Assembly: GCA_037042915.1 (NCBI GenBank)
Contig: CM073200.1
Span: 2,352,832-2,416,831, forward strand
DNA length: 64,000 bases
From: Auricularia sp. M13
Taxonomy: Eukaryota; Basidiomycota; Agaricomycetes; Auriculariales; Auriculariaceae
Reading direction: 5' to 3'
Shown: positions 24,647 through 38,653 of the stretch, piece by piece
How positions within the stretch are numbered: the first letter of the stretch is position 1
Layout: each line of letters opens with the position of its first letter
Translations under genes and position numbers: made by a program
Notes under the pieces: model-generated
Databases searched by the model: none
Seen by the model: only the letters and a program-made list of their open reading frames with translations
What the model was told of the DNA's origin: nothing

Positions 24647-25779
24647 TTAGTGGCGCTGCGTATCCAAGATCGGCATGCGGAAAAAGTCGATGAGCTTGCT
24701 CTCGATCTCCGCGGCCCGTTCGTCGATGGCGGCGGTTGCCCCTGCTCGACACATGAAGGTCAACGTGCCGCCCTTCTCGGGCCATGTGCCCGAGCGTTCC
24801 CTGGTAAACGCCGCGCTGGTTTTTATCTTCTGCAGCTTGCCCAGGACGTCGGCCGGCGGCACCGCAAGTAGTTCCGGGCTATGAATGGCCTCGCGCCAGA
24901 TCTCGGCCCACATCCACAAGCAGGGTCCCAGGTGGGGGCACGAATGTCGTACAATGGCAGGCTGTGAGCGTCGGATTTCGAGCCAGAGCTCTGTAAATGC
25001 GTGATAGCCGTGCAGCAAGTTCGTGCGAAGGGTCAAGGACAGGCTGGCATCGTTGACCCAGTTGCCCTTGAGCAGAATTCGATGGTAAGCATGGCCCGCG
25101 AGCGCTTTGAGACCGTGCTCGTCTGCTGTCGAAAGCACCACAGAAAGGTCGGCTCGTTTGGCTTCGAGTGCAGCTCGTATTATTTCTTCGGCGACGCTGA
25201 GTTCGTCGGGAGCGCAAAGCCGAGTGACCTCGAAAAGCCGGGAAATAAATCCGTGGTCCAGGTCGAAAGGAATGTTGTGGAGGAAGGCAAAGACGGTATC
25301 AAGCGCCCAACGGTCAAGATGCTCGAACTCGTACTTGTGGGCAACCTGGCAGACTCGCAATAGTTTGAGACAAGTCGCTTCGTTTGCTGGCTCTTGGAAG
25401 AGAGCCATCACTTGATATGGTCTGAATACAAGTCAGCATTGGATACGGGTAGTATTGGAATCCACGTGCAGCATATGGAGGGCCCAAAGCAGCGCCCGCA
25501 CGTCCTCAGCATCGTCGCTCAGAACAATCGGGCGGTCGTCGGTGATGCCCTCGAGTTGACCGGGGTCTTCGAGTGGCAGGTCGAAAAGGCTCTTGAAGAC
25601 GACCGACGACCGCGCAAGGCGTGACCGGTGGACCTGGGCGAGTGCAGAGCTTGAGTTATCGCGATTGTGCATTACCTAGGCCACGAGCGTACCCGGAATA
25701 ATACATCCTGCGCACGGAAGACGGCATTCCCGTCCTCATCGTAGTAGCAGTCGTCGCGGATGGCCACGGAATCGGACAT
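24647..25779 (-). CDS. BTB/POZ-domain protein, tandem paralogue
   Basis: Exon 1 (25693-25779) reads MSDSVAIRDDCYYDEDGNAV.., exon 2 begins at 25633 with VHRSRLARSSVVFKSLFDL, and exon 3 continues PYQVMALFQEPANEAT and VCQVAHKYEFEHLDRWAL to a stop at 24647. The exon 2/3 junction does not join in frame with a GT donor. A GC-AG intron starting at 25469 would restore the frame; otherwise a small mutation is present. The organisation matches the upstream-strand neighbour, which points to tandem duplication. Role as for other fungal BTB proteins: probable protein-protein adaptor. Confidence 0.8.
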
Positions 25780-26212
25780 GCTGCTAGGTAGTGGCGCAAG
25801 TGGCACGCAGAAATTGAAAGTCAGGCCGGCAGCGGTTTGCTTGCGCCCGTTTACATCATTTCAGACTCTCATCCAACTGCTCACGCTGTCACTCGATCAC
25901 TCAACGTCTGGGATCATGTTGCAGGCTTTTTATCAGTGTAGTCTCTCCTGATAGGCGCGGTAATGAGCCTTGGAAGAGCTATATTATCGTCTCCGAACAT
26001 GTCTTCAACTGAGAAACCCACGGTGTTTTATCCTGAGACCAGTGTTTGTATTGCGTGGGCCGTCTGGTCGCTGTCGGGGCTTGTTGTCCTGCGGAGCGTG
26101 GTTGGTAGTCAAGTGGTGGTGGTAGCAACCACCGCTGAATAAAAAGCGACGCGGTGTGACTGATTGTGACAGCACGCGTCTTTCCTCCGCCACACCGCCA
26201 TCACCCGCTATA

Positions 26213-26803
26213 ATGCCCGCGTACCGTACTCAGAAACGCTCGCGCTGCGCCTTCGCCAGTCCCGAGCCCGCGAAGAAGCCCCGGGTCCCGAGGAAGGTGC
26301 TTTCGCCCGAGGAAAAGGCTGCGAACGCGCTCGTCCGCGACAAAAAAAAGGCATGGGAGGCCACGCTCGTGCCAGCAGTCGACAGTGAATCTTTCTTCTG
26401 GCCAAAGGACACTGTGGTACGTCTATATATATGGACTTTATACGTTGATAATGGAGTTAACCGTTTCCCAGGGCATGTTCCCCAACGACGGTGCGTTGTC
26501 TGTCTCTCGGGATCAACGTACAAGTACTGACTTTTCGTCTTAGCTAAGAAGGCGTTCAAGTTGACACCCAAGGAACTAGCGACGCTCAAGCGCGAGCACG
26601 TCCAGTGTTCGTCCAAGAGTTTCGTCTCGCTCGCCCAAGTCGAGGACCTCGCGCGTCGCAAACACATCGCGTTTGGCGGATCGGCCGAAGATTACACGCC
26701 TCCATCACGCTATGCGTTACCAACGCATACGCGGTCCACCAACGACTCACGCAGGACACAGACCAACTGGGGCATTTATCGAGAACGTCGCTCTCGCTGG
26801 TAG
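26213..26803 (+). CDS. Small basic protein with XPA-C-like segment
   Basis: Three exons (26213-26416, a 19-nt microexon 26472-26490, 26544-26803) give 160 residues. The N-terminus is strongly basic (RTQKRSRCAF, KKPRVPRKVLSPEEKA). After the microexon comes AKKAFKLTPKELATL, which recalls the TEAKKxYxLTxxELxxL helix of XPA C-terminal-type proteins in fungi. The zinc-finger part of XPA is absent. A nuclear or DNA-binding role is inferred only from basicity and this helix. Confidence 0.65.
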
Positions 26804-26939
26804 CTCCGCTGTCAAACTGGCATTGCGCTTCCTCAGCATTTCGGGATCAACCACGTTCAAGTTGTATTATAGATCTCCGCTCCTCGAAGTTAAAGTCAAG
26901 TATATATAGTAAAGAACAACGGGAAAGTATGTCACGTCT

Positions 26940-29638
26940 CTAGAGCATGCAGAAGAAACCGGCGCTGGCGGCCGCGACGAGCAGGAGGGCGGACATGGCC
27001 GGGCGCAGCGCGAGCGCGCCGGCGTGTTCCTCCGCCCACCGGTTGGAACTCGTGCTCGCCTTGCCCATCTTGTTGCGCATCGCCGCGCTGAGACCGTTGC
27101 TCGTCTGGAGCGCGCTGGGCTCCATGGCGGCGGTGTTGTACATCCGCGTCGTGTGGCTCGTCGCGAACGTCTTGATGTCGTCGTCCGGATGGTAGGCCGA
27201 GTCTGTCAGGAAGACGATCACGATGCTGGGGCCGGGTACCCGCACGGCGCAAGTGCCTCCCGTGCAGGGAATCGTCTCCGTGACGTGTTCGCCCTTGAGC
27301 AGGCCGTCCGACTCAAAGTAGCCACCGAAAGTCTGAGTGTTTGGTCAGCCGAATGATGCATGGGAAAAACAAATTGACATGCCTGGCCAGCCCATGTAAT
27401 ATTCTGGGAACAGAGCGAGCACATCAGCGATATGTCCTCATGAAAGCAAGGGTTTCTCACCTGTTTGCTGTTCAGAGTGGGTGCGATCATGTACCTCGCC
27501 TTCACCTCGGCTGCGCTGGAATGAACGCGAACGGTGTAGTCTGAAACATCACTCGTCCGACAAGCATGAAGCGCGACGTAATATTGCGCAGACTACTTAC
27601 CGTGGGCACCGGTCGGATCGCTCATGTAGTTGAGCATGACAAGCCGCGCCGGCTGGTTGTTCTCATAAACCATGTAGCCGGGCGTGTACGGGTTGTCGTT
27701 GTTAGCCCTGAGGTCCGCAACGCGCGCTGTGCCCGTCTTGCCGAGAGCCTCCGCCATTGCCACAATAGAGTACATGACCGGTCCGACAGTCCACATGAAT
27801 GGCGCAGTAGCGTTGTGCGGGGGCGACATGAACGGCTATCGAAGAGGTGAGACGCGTAACGAGGTCAGAGAAGGGAGAGACTGACGTTATAGTACGCAGC
27901 CTGGCCACCGAGATGGAGCATGACGTTTGAGAAATTGGTTGCTGCAAGCTGTGAAATATGTGAGAGACAACCACCGGAATGTAGGACCTCAACTTACGTA
28001 GAGAGACAAGTCCATCGCCCATAACGACGCCGAGAAAGCATCGCTCAAGCCAAGGAAGCCGTTACACGACGCAGTGTTCGTCTCCAGCAATACAACTGGT
28101 TTTCCTGCGGCGATGGACACGCGGACAACGTCGGCGTAGTGGTCGCCGAACTGGCGGGCAAATCCGTGCTACAAGAAATTAGTGAGCATCTCACCGAGCA
28201 GACTGCGGTGGACGTACCTGCATGTACTCGTTCATCATCTCCTGCGGATCGTGCTGCCCCTTAATACAGTTATCGTACGGGTAATGCTCTGTTCATTGAT
28301 GATCAACAGATGGTCCTAAGAGGACCAGCGACAAACGTACGGATAATGAGAGCACTGAGGGCGTGGTTGACTAGCCATTGTAAGATTCCAGACTGACTGA
28401 AATTTAGGGACGCACAGCGTGGGATGTAGTTCATGTTGAAGATGAGGTCAGGGAGATGCCAGAGACAGCAAACTCCGGGGCCACCAATGTTGTTCTTGAC
28501 CTTGATATTCGGATTCGCGATGATCGCGTCGGTTATCGTCTGGAACTCGTCCATGTAGTTCTCCACAGTGTAACCCTCGGGCCTGCACCGGAGACATTGA
28601 GTACCACATGTAGAGAAGGTATTAGCGCTATTACCTGTAGTTGTGGTTGAAGTAAAGGTCGGGCTCGTTTCCAAGCTGCCAGCCGGCAAGATACTCTCCC
28701 ATAAGTTCTTCGGCGGCCTCTACTATCTCGATACGCGGCGGGTTGCTAAATAGGGGGTGAGACGAGCTTCTGAGCCACGACTGCATGGTACGAACGTCTG
28801 GTTCATGGGAATCCCGAGCCACCATTTGATCCCAAGCAAGTCCGACGTGGCGCGAATAGCCTTGATAATATCGATGGTATACCTAAGAGAATGCGCGTAA
28901 GCTATCTGATTTTACGCGTTGTCAAGATGTAACTACATCAGGGTGGGTGTGTTTGTCTGCAGTTAACATGAGCGACTTGGAGATGTGGCAACGACCGAGC
29001 GGACACGTACATAACCGGTGGGACCGATGGCGATTTTGTGCAGGGGAATACCGCCTGGGAGTGAGTCGACAAGTTGCGCTTTCTCCTGCGTGTTTCCGCC
29101 GCAGCGAAGAACCGGAGGGCCGCCGCGCTCGGCGACGGTGGACATCAAGTTGAGAAATTGCGGGCGCAACCATGAGCTAAGCGTGTCAGTGGAAAGAACG
29201 GCTAAAGGACGTTATTGAGTTCACCTATTCGGGCCAACTGTACACGCAGTTCCGTCAGCGCCGGTCGGTCGGGACTTCACGAGGGGGGAAAGCGGGCTAC
29301 TCACTGACTGCTTCCGCCAGAGACAGTTCAATGGAGAGACCGAGGAAGCTGCCTTGCAGCTGTATTCCAGCTTGCGGGTTTCCTGATGCGTCGGGCACGA
29401 TCTCGAAGTCCAGCGGTGGGACTGGGTTGGGGAGCGGAGGATCCTGGAGCTGGGTGGGGTCGTACGCCTACAGAGCATGTGAGACCGCAGTTCGGACGAC
29501 GTCGCCGATACTGACCTGCCATCCTCTGTATGGCCCACCAGTGGGACGCGGGACGGGGTATTCGTAGACCTTGACATCCGCTTGGGCAGCGGCTGCTAAT
29601 GAGAGAGGAACGAGTGGTATGAGCAAGGAGGGTAACAT
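26940..29638 (-). CDS. GH79-family glycoside hydrolase, GPI-type C-terminus
   Basis: Many short exons. Exon 1 (29516-29638) encodes a signal peptide (LPSLLIPLVPLSLAAAAQA) and YEYPVPRPTGGPYRGW. Later exons give DFEIVPDASGNPQAGIQLQG, LRPQFLNLMSTVAERGG, PPVLRCGGNTQEKAQ, GWQLGNEPDLY (acid/base Glu in NEP), LLETNTASCNGFLGLSDAF (likely nucleophile Glu) and the beta-domain motif LGGQAAYYNPF. The family contains beta-glucuronidases and 4-O-methyl-glucuronidases acting on plant or proteoglycan glycans. The C-terminus (ALRPAMSALLLVAAASAGFF) is hydrophobic and follows a small-residue stretch, suggesting a GPI anchor. An upstream in-frame ATG exists at 29662. Appears intact. Confidence 0.86.
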
Positions 29639-29662
29639 GACAAGCGAAGGACAAGAGAACAC

Positions 29663-30800
29663 AAGCCTACCGCTGAGCTTTTCTCAAGAGACTTGGCTGC
29701 TGGTACTTGGCGGTGACGACGCGGAATTCATCCGGACGCTGTGCGCCCCATACGGATGCAGCCGAAGGACGTCTTGGATCGTTCTTGGCAGGCCTTGGCG
29801 CCGGCGTTCGAAGAGCCTGGCGCCCAGGATATTGCGCAGTTTGCACAAAGACAAAGAAGCCCAGTACACTCAGGTGCGCCCAGTCGCTCTTGTCGCGCGG
29901 GAACTGGACGGGATGCACGGACGCGGCGATCTGGGCACGAAAATGTCTTGGGGGACAAATCCGGAAGCAAACCAGCCGAACCCCGACTGGTCCTGCTGCT
30001 CCCAATCATCCTGCTCCTCGATACAGAGAATGCCAGCCCGCACAAGATGCCCTGAAGAAATATAAAGTATAAGATTTCAATGCGAGTCAGCTGTTTCTCG
30101 ACGTCCTGACGGGATTAGGTGCGTTGGTTCTTCCAGGTGTTCCATCGCCTTTGACCTAGCCGCAGTGCAACTCTGTTGCACGTCTTGAGTGAAATTCTCA
30201 AATACACTGGACGAGCTCTACCTAAGAGATCATACGTAGACGGCCTCCGGGAGCGGTCCGCATTGCGCATCAACACTTAGTGGAGTCTTTGTTCCACCTG
30301 GGGCGACATCTTCCGTCCATTGCGTTTGACTGTCAGTCCAAGATGGCAGGCTACGGTTTCCTATCTGGTCTCTTGCGCGTTCTCGTGGCTGTAGCCGCGC
30401 AAGGAGGTGTTTAGCACAGGTCTTCGGGGCTGTTGCGTGCGTCTCGGACACGGATCCCAACATTCATTCAAGCGTATTTGCCCTCTACGATGCTGTGGAA
30501 GGCATTTGCTCAAGGAGGGACATCGGCGGTGCCAGTGCGCGCAAGAGCAGATGCTGATGTTTGGTTGTTGGGTCTTCCCTGCTTGCTCCAGACGACGACC
30601 GCCTCTTGGAGCCCATTCTCTCAGTCTTGCACTTCGCAGTTACTTTCTGTATATGCCTCCTACTCTTTCGCGTGCGACCTCTCATTTCGCTGTCAGTACC
30701 TCGCGGAGTAAAACTGGTCAGACACAAGGCATCTGTCTCGCTCAAAGTCCTATTCTGAAACTGGTCCTCAGGATTTCGCTACAAGTAGTACATGAATTTC
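29663..30800. other. Intergenic or unresolved 5' exons of the membrane protein gene
   Basis: No confident gene. From about 30550 the plus strand may hold early exons of the membrane protein that ends at 31826 (a QTTTASWSPFSQSC stretch near 30590), but I could not join them. Confidence 0.35.
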
Positions 30801-30807
30801 TCAGGTT

Positions 30808-31826
30808 ATTTGCGACTGATACAATAAAGTGTCGCGGCGACTCTTGCCCGAACCTTAGCCTCAGACCTCTGGAGTACATCTGGGACCATCGCCACAACTT
30901 CAACAATCAGTACGACATCCGATTTCTCGTACTCCAATTCCAATATCATTTTTAGTACGCATGGGCTCGCCATGTTTTGATTAAATCCATAACCCCTTGC
31001 TAGGCATGAGCCATGCAATGGGTTCACTTTCTCCTGCTTCGTCCTTGGCATCCACCAGCCTGTTGCAAGGTTCGTGGATGCATCCCCCGGGCATATGGAA
31101 TTGCGAAGGTAACTGATTGACAACGTCACAGAGCCGTCCGCAACTGCGAGCCCATCAGCTCTCCAATCACCGCACTTGCTGTCATCGACTTCAAGCGCGG
31201 TAAATGCTTCCCTCTCCACCGAGTCTAGTTCCAAGTTGTACGTGACTTCAATATCTTTCATGAGAGCCGAAAGCAATGAATTCGATTGCAGCTCGAAATC
31301 CGAGGGCCTTGCGCAAATCATCGCACCAAGTGTTATTGTCCCAACGGTTGTCCTCGCAGCATTTGGAACCTTCATTATCTTCGTCATTCGGCGTAGAAAC
31401 GCACGTCCCCCGAACCTACGAAACAGCGCTTCATTCCTTCCGCACGACGGGTTCGGCTCCGCGTCTCACCACGGCTCCAATCACACCGCCAGCGTCACAG
31501 GCGATGCCGACAGGCACTACGATATCATCGAACAGGACGAACCCAGCTTAGTCCCAGTGCACAGCCCTGAGACGGATGTTCCTTGGACATCTTCTCATAT
31601 TCCGTCACACCCTTTCGCTACATATTCACCCATTGAGCCGCGACACGATGAATCCTTCGAGATGCAGTGGATTCCTGCTGATCAGCCGCACGCGCTCGGA
31701 CGCCGGCCATCGGCGTCCAACAGACGGACTATGCGCCTTCTGCGCGCTGTTGCTGATCACGAGGTTCATAGGACTTCACCTATGGGCCCTGCAGCGGTCG
31801 CACCGCAGCCACCAGCCAAGGACTAG
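30808..31826 (+). CDS. Single-pass membrane protein, 5' part unresolved
   Basis: A Ser/Thr-rich stretch (WSTSGTIATTSTISTTSDFS) near 30870-30935 is followed by a frame from 31176 with SSTSSAVNASLSTESSS. Then come a membrane span (APSVIVPTVVLAAFGTFIIF), a basic stop-transfer (VIRRR) and a 140-residue hydrophilic tail to the stop at 31824-31826. This plan, an S/T-rich ectodomain with one span and a cytoplasmic tail, is common among fungal surface or sensor-type proteins. Exon joins before 31176 could not be established. Specific function unknown. Confidence 0.5.
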
Positions 31827-32102
31827 ATAGAACTAGGACTTTTCTCTGATCACCCGTACATATGTATCACTGCGTTGCCCATTCGACATGAGCACACCTC
31901 GTTTTCGCGAATCTCAGCGTAGCTTTCTTGGACAAGGAAGCGGTCAGAATTGTCCCTGCATGTCAACTCTATTCTGTCCAGCCGACCAAGCGTAGAATAA
32001 ATATGACAACTCGTACACACTAATGTACCCCAGTCCATGTCGTTACGGTCAGATGCATGAAGTACAATAGTGGCTACGGGCAGGATGATGGTACAAACAT
32101 TC

Positions 32103-33880
32103 TCACTGGCTGAAGGGAGCGCGCGGCGCCTTCCCCTTCGCGGATGAGCGGAGCGCGTCGTCCACGGCGACGACGAGATCCTCCGCGTCCTCGACGGTCA
32201 GATCCGGCGCGATGTTGCGCAGGCTGTCCGAGGACTTGTCGCGCAGATCGCTGACGCTCTGGAAGCCGGCGCTGCGGAACGCGGGCGTGTGCGAGCCAAG
32301 GCCCATGGCAGTGAGAAGCTCCGAGGTGCGCTGCGCGATGCTCGTAGGCGGCGCAACGATGACGACGGGCGGCGCAACCGTGACGGTCGCAGAGGGGCTC
32401 GGGCTCGGGGGCCGCGTCGACACCGCCGATGCCGGACCATTAGCCACCATGGTAGAAGCCGTCGAGAGCGCGACGGAGACGTTCGGCATCGCGTACGGGA
32501 ACGTACTGATCCTGAGCGGGACGACCGGACGCGAGGCACGTGACCTGCCCGTGCTCCCTGAGCCGTTGGAACGGATCGAATGGTTGGAGGGTGGCATCGG
32601 GAACCGGTCAATCATAGGACCCGGAGAATGACGCGTAGGTGTCTCAGCTGAGCCGATTGCGGAAGCTGGAAGGGAGACTGGGGAACGGTTGTCATAGGCG
32701 GGAACATCGATAGCTGGGAAGAAAGCAGACTGCGCCGTCGACACTGCGGTGAGCGTCGCAGCCATGCTAAACCGGTTGAAAGGGTTCCCAGTGCCTGCTC
32801 TCTGCGGCGGCGGCGCGAGATCCTTGGCGGGAGGAACCGGCGGCATGACAGAGGGCACAGGGGGCAAGGGATCAGCAAATGGGTTGACCACTGGCACAAG
32901 AGGGGCTGTCTGAATGAAGGGCGACGGCTCGTCCAAGATTGTGTCCCTCTGGTTGTACACGCTCGACCCTGCAGGCGCAGACTGTAGCGGGGCTGGCTTG
33001 CCTTTCAGGGTCACGACGCTGTCACGTATATCGCCGTTGGTAATATGCAGAGGCTGTTGATCAAAGTACTGCTGGGTCGGAGTAACACCCTCTGGTGTGG
33101 AGGGAGACGCTTTGGCTGGAGCCGGTTCAGGGCGCATTGAGCGGTGGACTTCCTGTACAACCGTCTTGACAATTCGAACAGTCGAGTGCGAATCCGTGCT
33201 GGCGTTCTCCTCATCCTCGCCAATGACGTACTTCGGAACAGGCTTGCGAGCCGGTGCAGGGCGAGGAGCAAGCGAGATGTCGCTGAGGTGCGAGTAAGGA
33301 CCGGCCGAGTGAATGGGGATGGGCGCGGAGATGCTCGAGATGCTGATCGATGAGCCCGAGCCAACCATATTCCACTTGGGGGTGCGCTTGCTCCGGCGCT
33401 TACGCATAGCATAGACAAAATAGGCACCCCCAGCAAGGAGCGCGAGCGCGCCAACAGCGAGCGCCGCCGAAATGGCAGCCGTGGCGAGCGTCGTCTGGGC
33501 CGACCCACTGTGTAAATGCGTCTCATGATCAGCATTCTATCGCCAGTGATAACGGTGGAGACGTACGCTGACGAGGAGCCTGATGTCTTTATAGGGGCAC
33601 GGATGGCAGTTCGTGATGGCGCAAGACCGGTCGCGAAGTCCGGGTCTGTGTCGAGCGTCGACCCGAACGGAGTGCTGCCAACTTGAGGCGCGTCCTCGAC
33701 GAACTGAGGCGCGCGCTTTGCTGCGCCTTTCTCGGAAACGATGACCGTTGGAACCACCGTCACGTAGGTCGAACTGGAATATCTGTTGGCGAATGTACTC
33801 CTGGAGAATGCCTGCAGGAGCTCACTACGTGGGTGCCAATACCTCCCATGTGAAGCCCTCTGGGGCGGCCCTGCATGCAG
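32103..33880 (-). CDS. Single-pass membrane protein with Pro-rich tail and SAM-like C-terminus
   Basis: The last exon (from about 33510 to the stop at 32103) contains a membrane span (ATAAISAALAVGALALLAGG), a basic MRKRRSKRTPKW stop-transfer and a long Pro/Ser-rich cytoplasmic region (about 430 residues). It ends in a helical segment (TAMGLGSHTPAFRSAGFQSV, LRNIAPDLTVEDAEDLV) resembling a SAM-type fold. A 60-bp intron near 33510-33570 separates it from an extracellular exon (TVVPTVIVSEKGAAKRAP). The 5' end, perhaps near 33880-33950, is uncertain and I find no clear signal peptide. Function unknown. Confidence 0.6.
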
Positions 33881-33949
33881 TCAGCTTCGCGCGTGCGGGA
33901 CTATCTGCAGGGACACATACGGCATGCCAGTCACTTGCTTCTCCCCTTC

Positions 33950-35590
33950 ATGCGATTCCGAGCGAACGTCTATCTTACGTTGAGATAATACACCTGCTCG
34001 GCGAGGCTGAGCACGCACCGCGGACGCCCTTCTCTCCAACATTCGTAAACGGGCGCGGTGCCATTGCGTTCGAGTTCGTGATGCGTGCGTGAGAGCAATG
34101 TGTGTGCAGCGGTCAGGCCAGCTGAGAAAGAACGAAGGCAAAAGGCCAGGCGTAAAGCACGCGAAACGAAGGAAAAAGACGGTGAGGGAGAAAGGAAAAG
34201 GAAAAGCGTAGGTGGCTGGGCCGCAGGGAGGCGCGAGAGAGAGCGGGGCGCCTCCTGCAAGCGATCATTTCGACTCTTAACCAGGAGCTTCGGGCATCGC
34301 CCCTATGGCGAAGCTCTGGTCGTTGCCAGCAGGACGGCGAACAAAGATCCCTGATGGCTAGACTCGCGAACGTGTTGCATGAGTACATCTTACAGGACAT
34401 GTCGCTCTTGGAAACATCCCATGCTCGAAATGCGTGTGAGTCCTGTGCATGCAGCGAGGCAGCATTGCAGGTCCCGCGCGAGGGTCGGGCACATAACACG
34501 GAAGTAAACGGACATCGCCAAGATCCCGGCGATCGCCACCTGTTAACTGCGTACGTATCATGATTGCAACGTACGTACGTTAACCTGCTTTACAGCAATG
34601 CTTTACAGCCCACAGTGACCGTGGTGTGTAGATAATTATGAACCAACGGATGGTATCAGAAACAAGAACTACGTATAAATAGCGTCAATCGCACGACCTG
34701 GCGTCAAAACTAGGAGTAAGCATGTCGATTTGAAGTGACTGTCAGTCTACAAGCAGCCCGATCCTAACTTGCAAATGAGTATTAGATTTACATTGGCGAT
34801 GAACGTAGCTACTCAGCCCATCGGTTTCGCAACCACGCAGCGCCCCTATCGCGGGCGGCGTCGAATGATGCCGGTCCAGAGCAGCGCCCGGACCTGTCGC
34901 GATGGCGTATGAAGAGATGTCTGGCAGAGGTCCAGCGACGCCGACCGCGCAACTAATGATGCCGCGCTTCAGGAGCGCCGGACGCACTAATACTAAGTAG
35001 CATATCGGCCGCAGAACATTCTTTGCAGGCGTCGTGTCAACAAGCCCTCTGGTCTAGCACGTTCAAGGCATCTATCCAGCGCTGTGGAGGCTATTCTTAT
35101 TTCTGCGCAGGTTGCGAAGCCAATACAAGCCTTTGACGAGGCTGACGATCTCGAAAAGACTGCGCAAGAGCCGTCATAAAATTGGGAGTAGCTGACGTAC
35201 CAATTATATTCTTCTTAACACGGCTGCATAGACGCATGAGAGGGAGATGACACGAAAATGACTTTCGGCGGGGCGTGGTTTGGAGCGGAGAAAAGGTCGT
35301 GTGAACTCCGCCCGGTCACTGCCGCGCAACCTTCCCGTCCCATAACCTCACGTCCAAAACGAAGAAGCGTCCAACCTCTGAGAGGGCTCGGAAATCTTAC
35401 GTAAATCTTGGATAGCGAGATAATTTTTGAGTAAAGCATTTGATCGGGTTGGCCGGGTGAGTGCGAGTCATCATCATTTCTTTCCGAATGCGCCTGCTTA
35501 TTCGATTCCGGCGCACGTCTTATACGAGTGTCTGTAGTCACGTCGCACCCAACATCGCTCCAGACTCGCCCTTGTACACGCGAGGCTGAA
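33950..35590. other. Intergenic, nothing recognised
   Basis: Contains a purine-rich stretch (about 34100-34250) and a self-complementary acgtacgtacgt near 34571. No coding signal on either strand. Confidence 0.45.
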
Positions 35591-35593
35591 CCC

Positions 35594-38293
<2,700 letters not shown>

Positions 38294-38653
38294 GGCATGA
38301 TATATCGTATGGCCAATTGATGTTTCTCACGATATACTCCCTTGCCGTATCTGCTGAATGTTGCAGTGCGTACATATTGTTTGTGGAATAATAACTGAAT
38401 AATATTCTCGTGACCAATTCGCGACCGTACGTAAATTCAAACTAACTCCGCCTTTTGCTCCCAACTATCGTTTCCGAATTTCGTCCCTTGAGAAAGACCA
38501 GAAAGCTGCTCTTGCCGAAGCTCGTGGCAAGCCAGCAGAATGTCCAGTCAAGCTGTCCTGCTTCGAATTCGGCCCCTCGGCGCGTGCAGCCGAGTACTGG
38601 GCGGACGATGATCTCATTGGCGGACCATGGACCCTCTTCCTTCGACCGCGACA
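38294..38653. other. Spacer between ABC relic and MFS gene
   Basis: No gene recognised; presumably the MFS promoter. Confidence 0.45.

Noticed and set aside
32198-32611. Arg/Ser-rich alternative frames within the Pro-rich membrane protein gene
   Set aside because: They are frame shadows of the Pro/Ser/Thr-rich tail.
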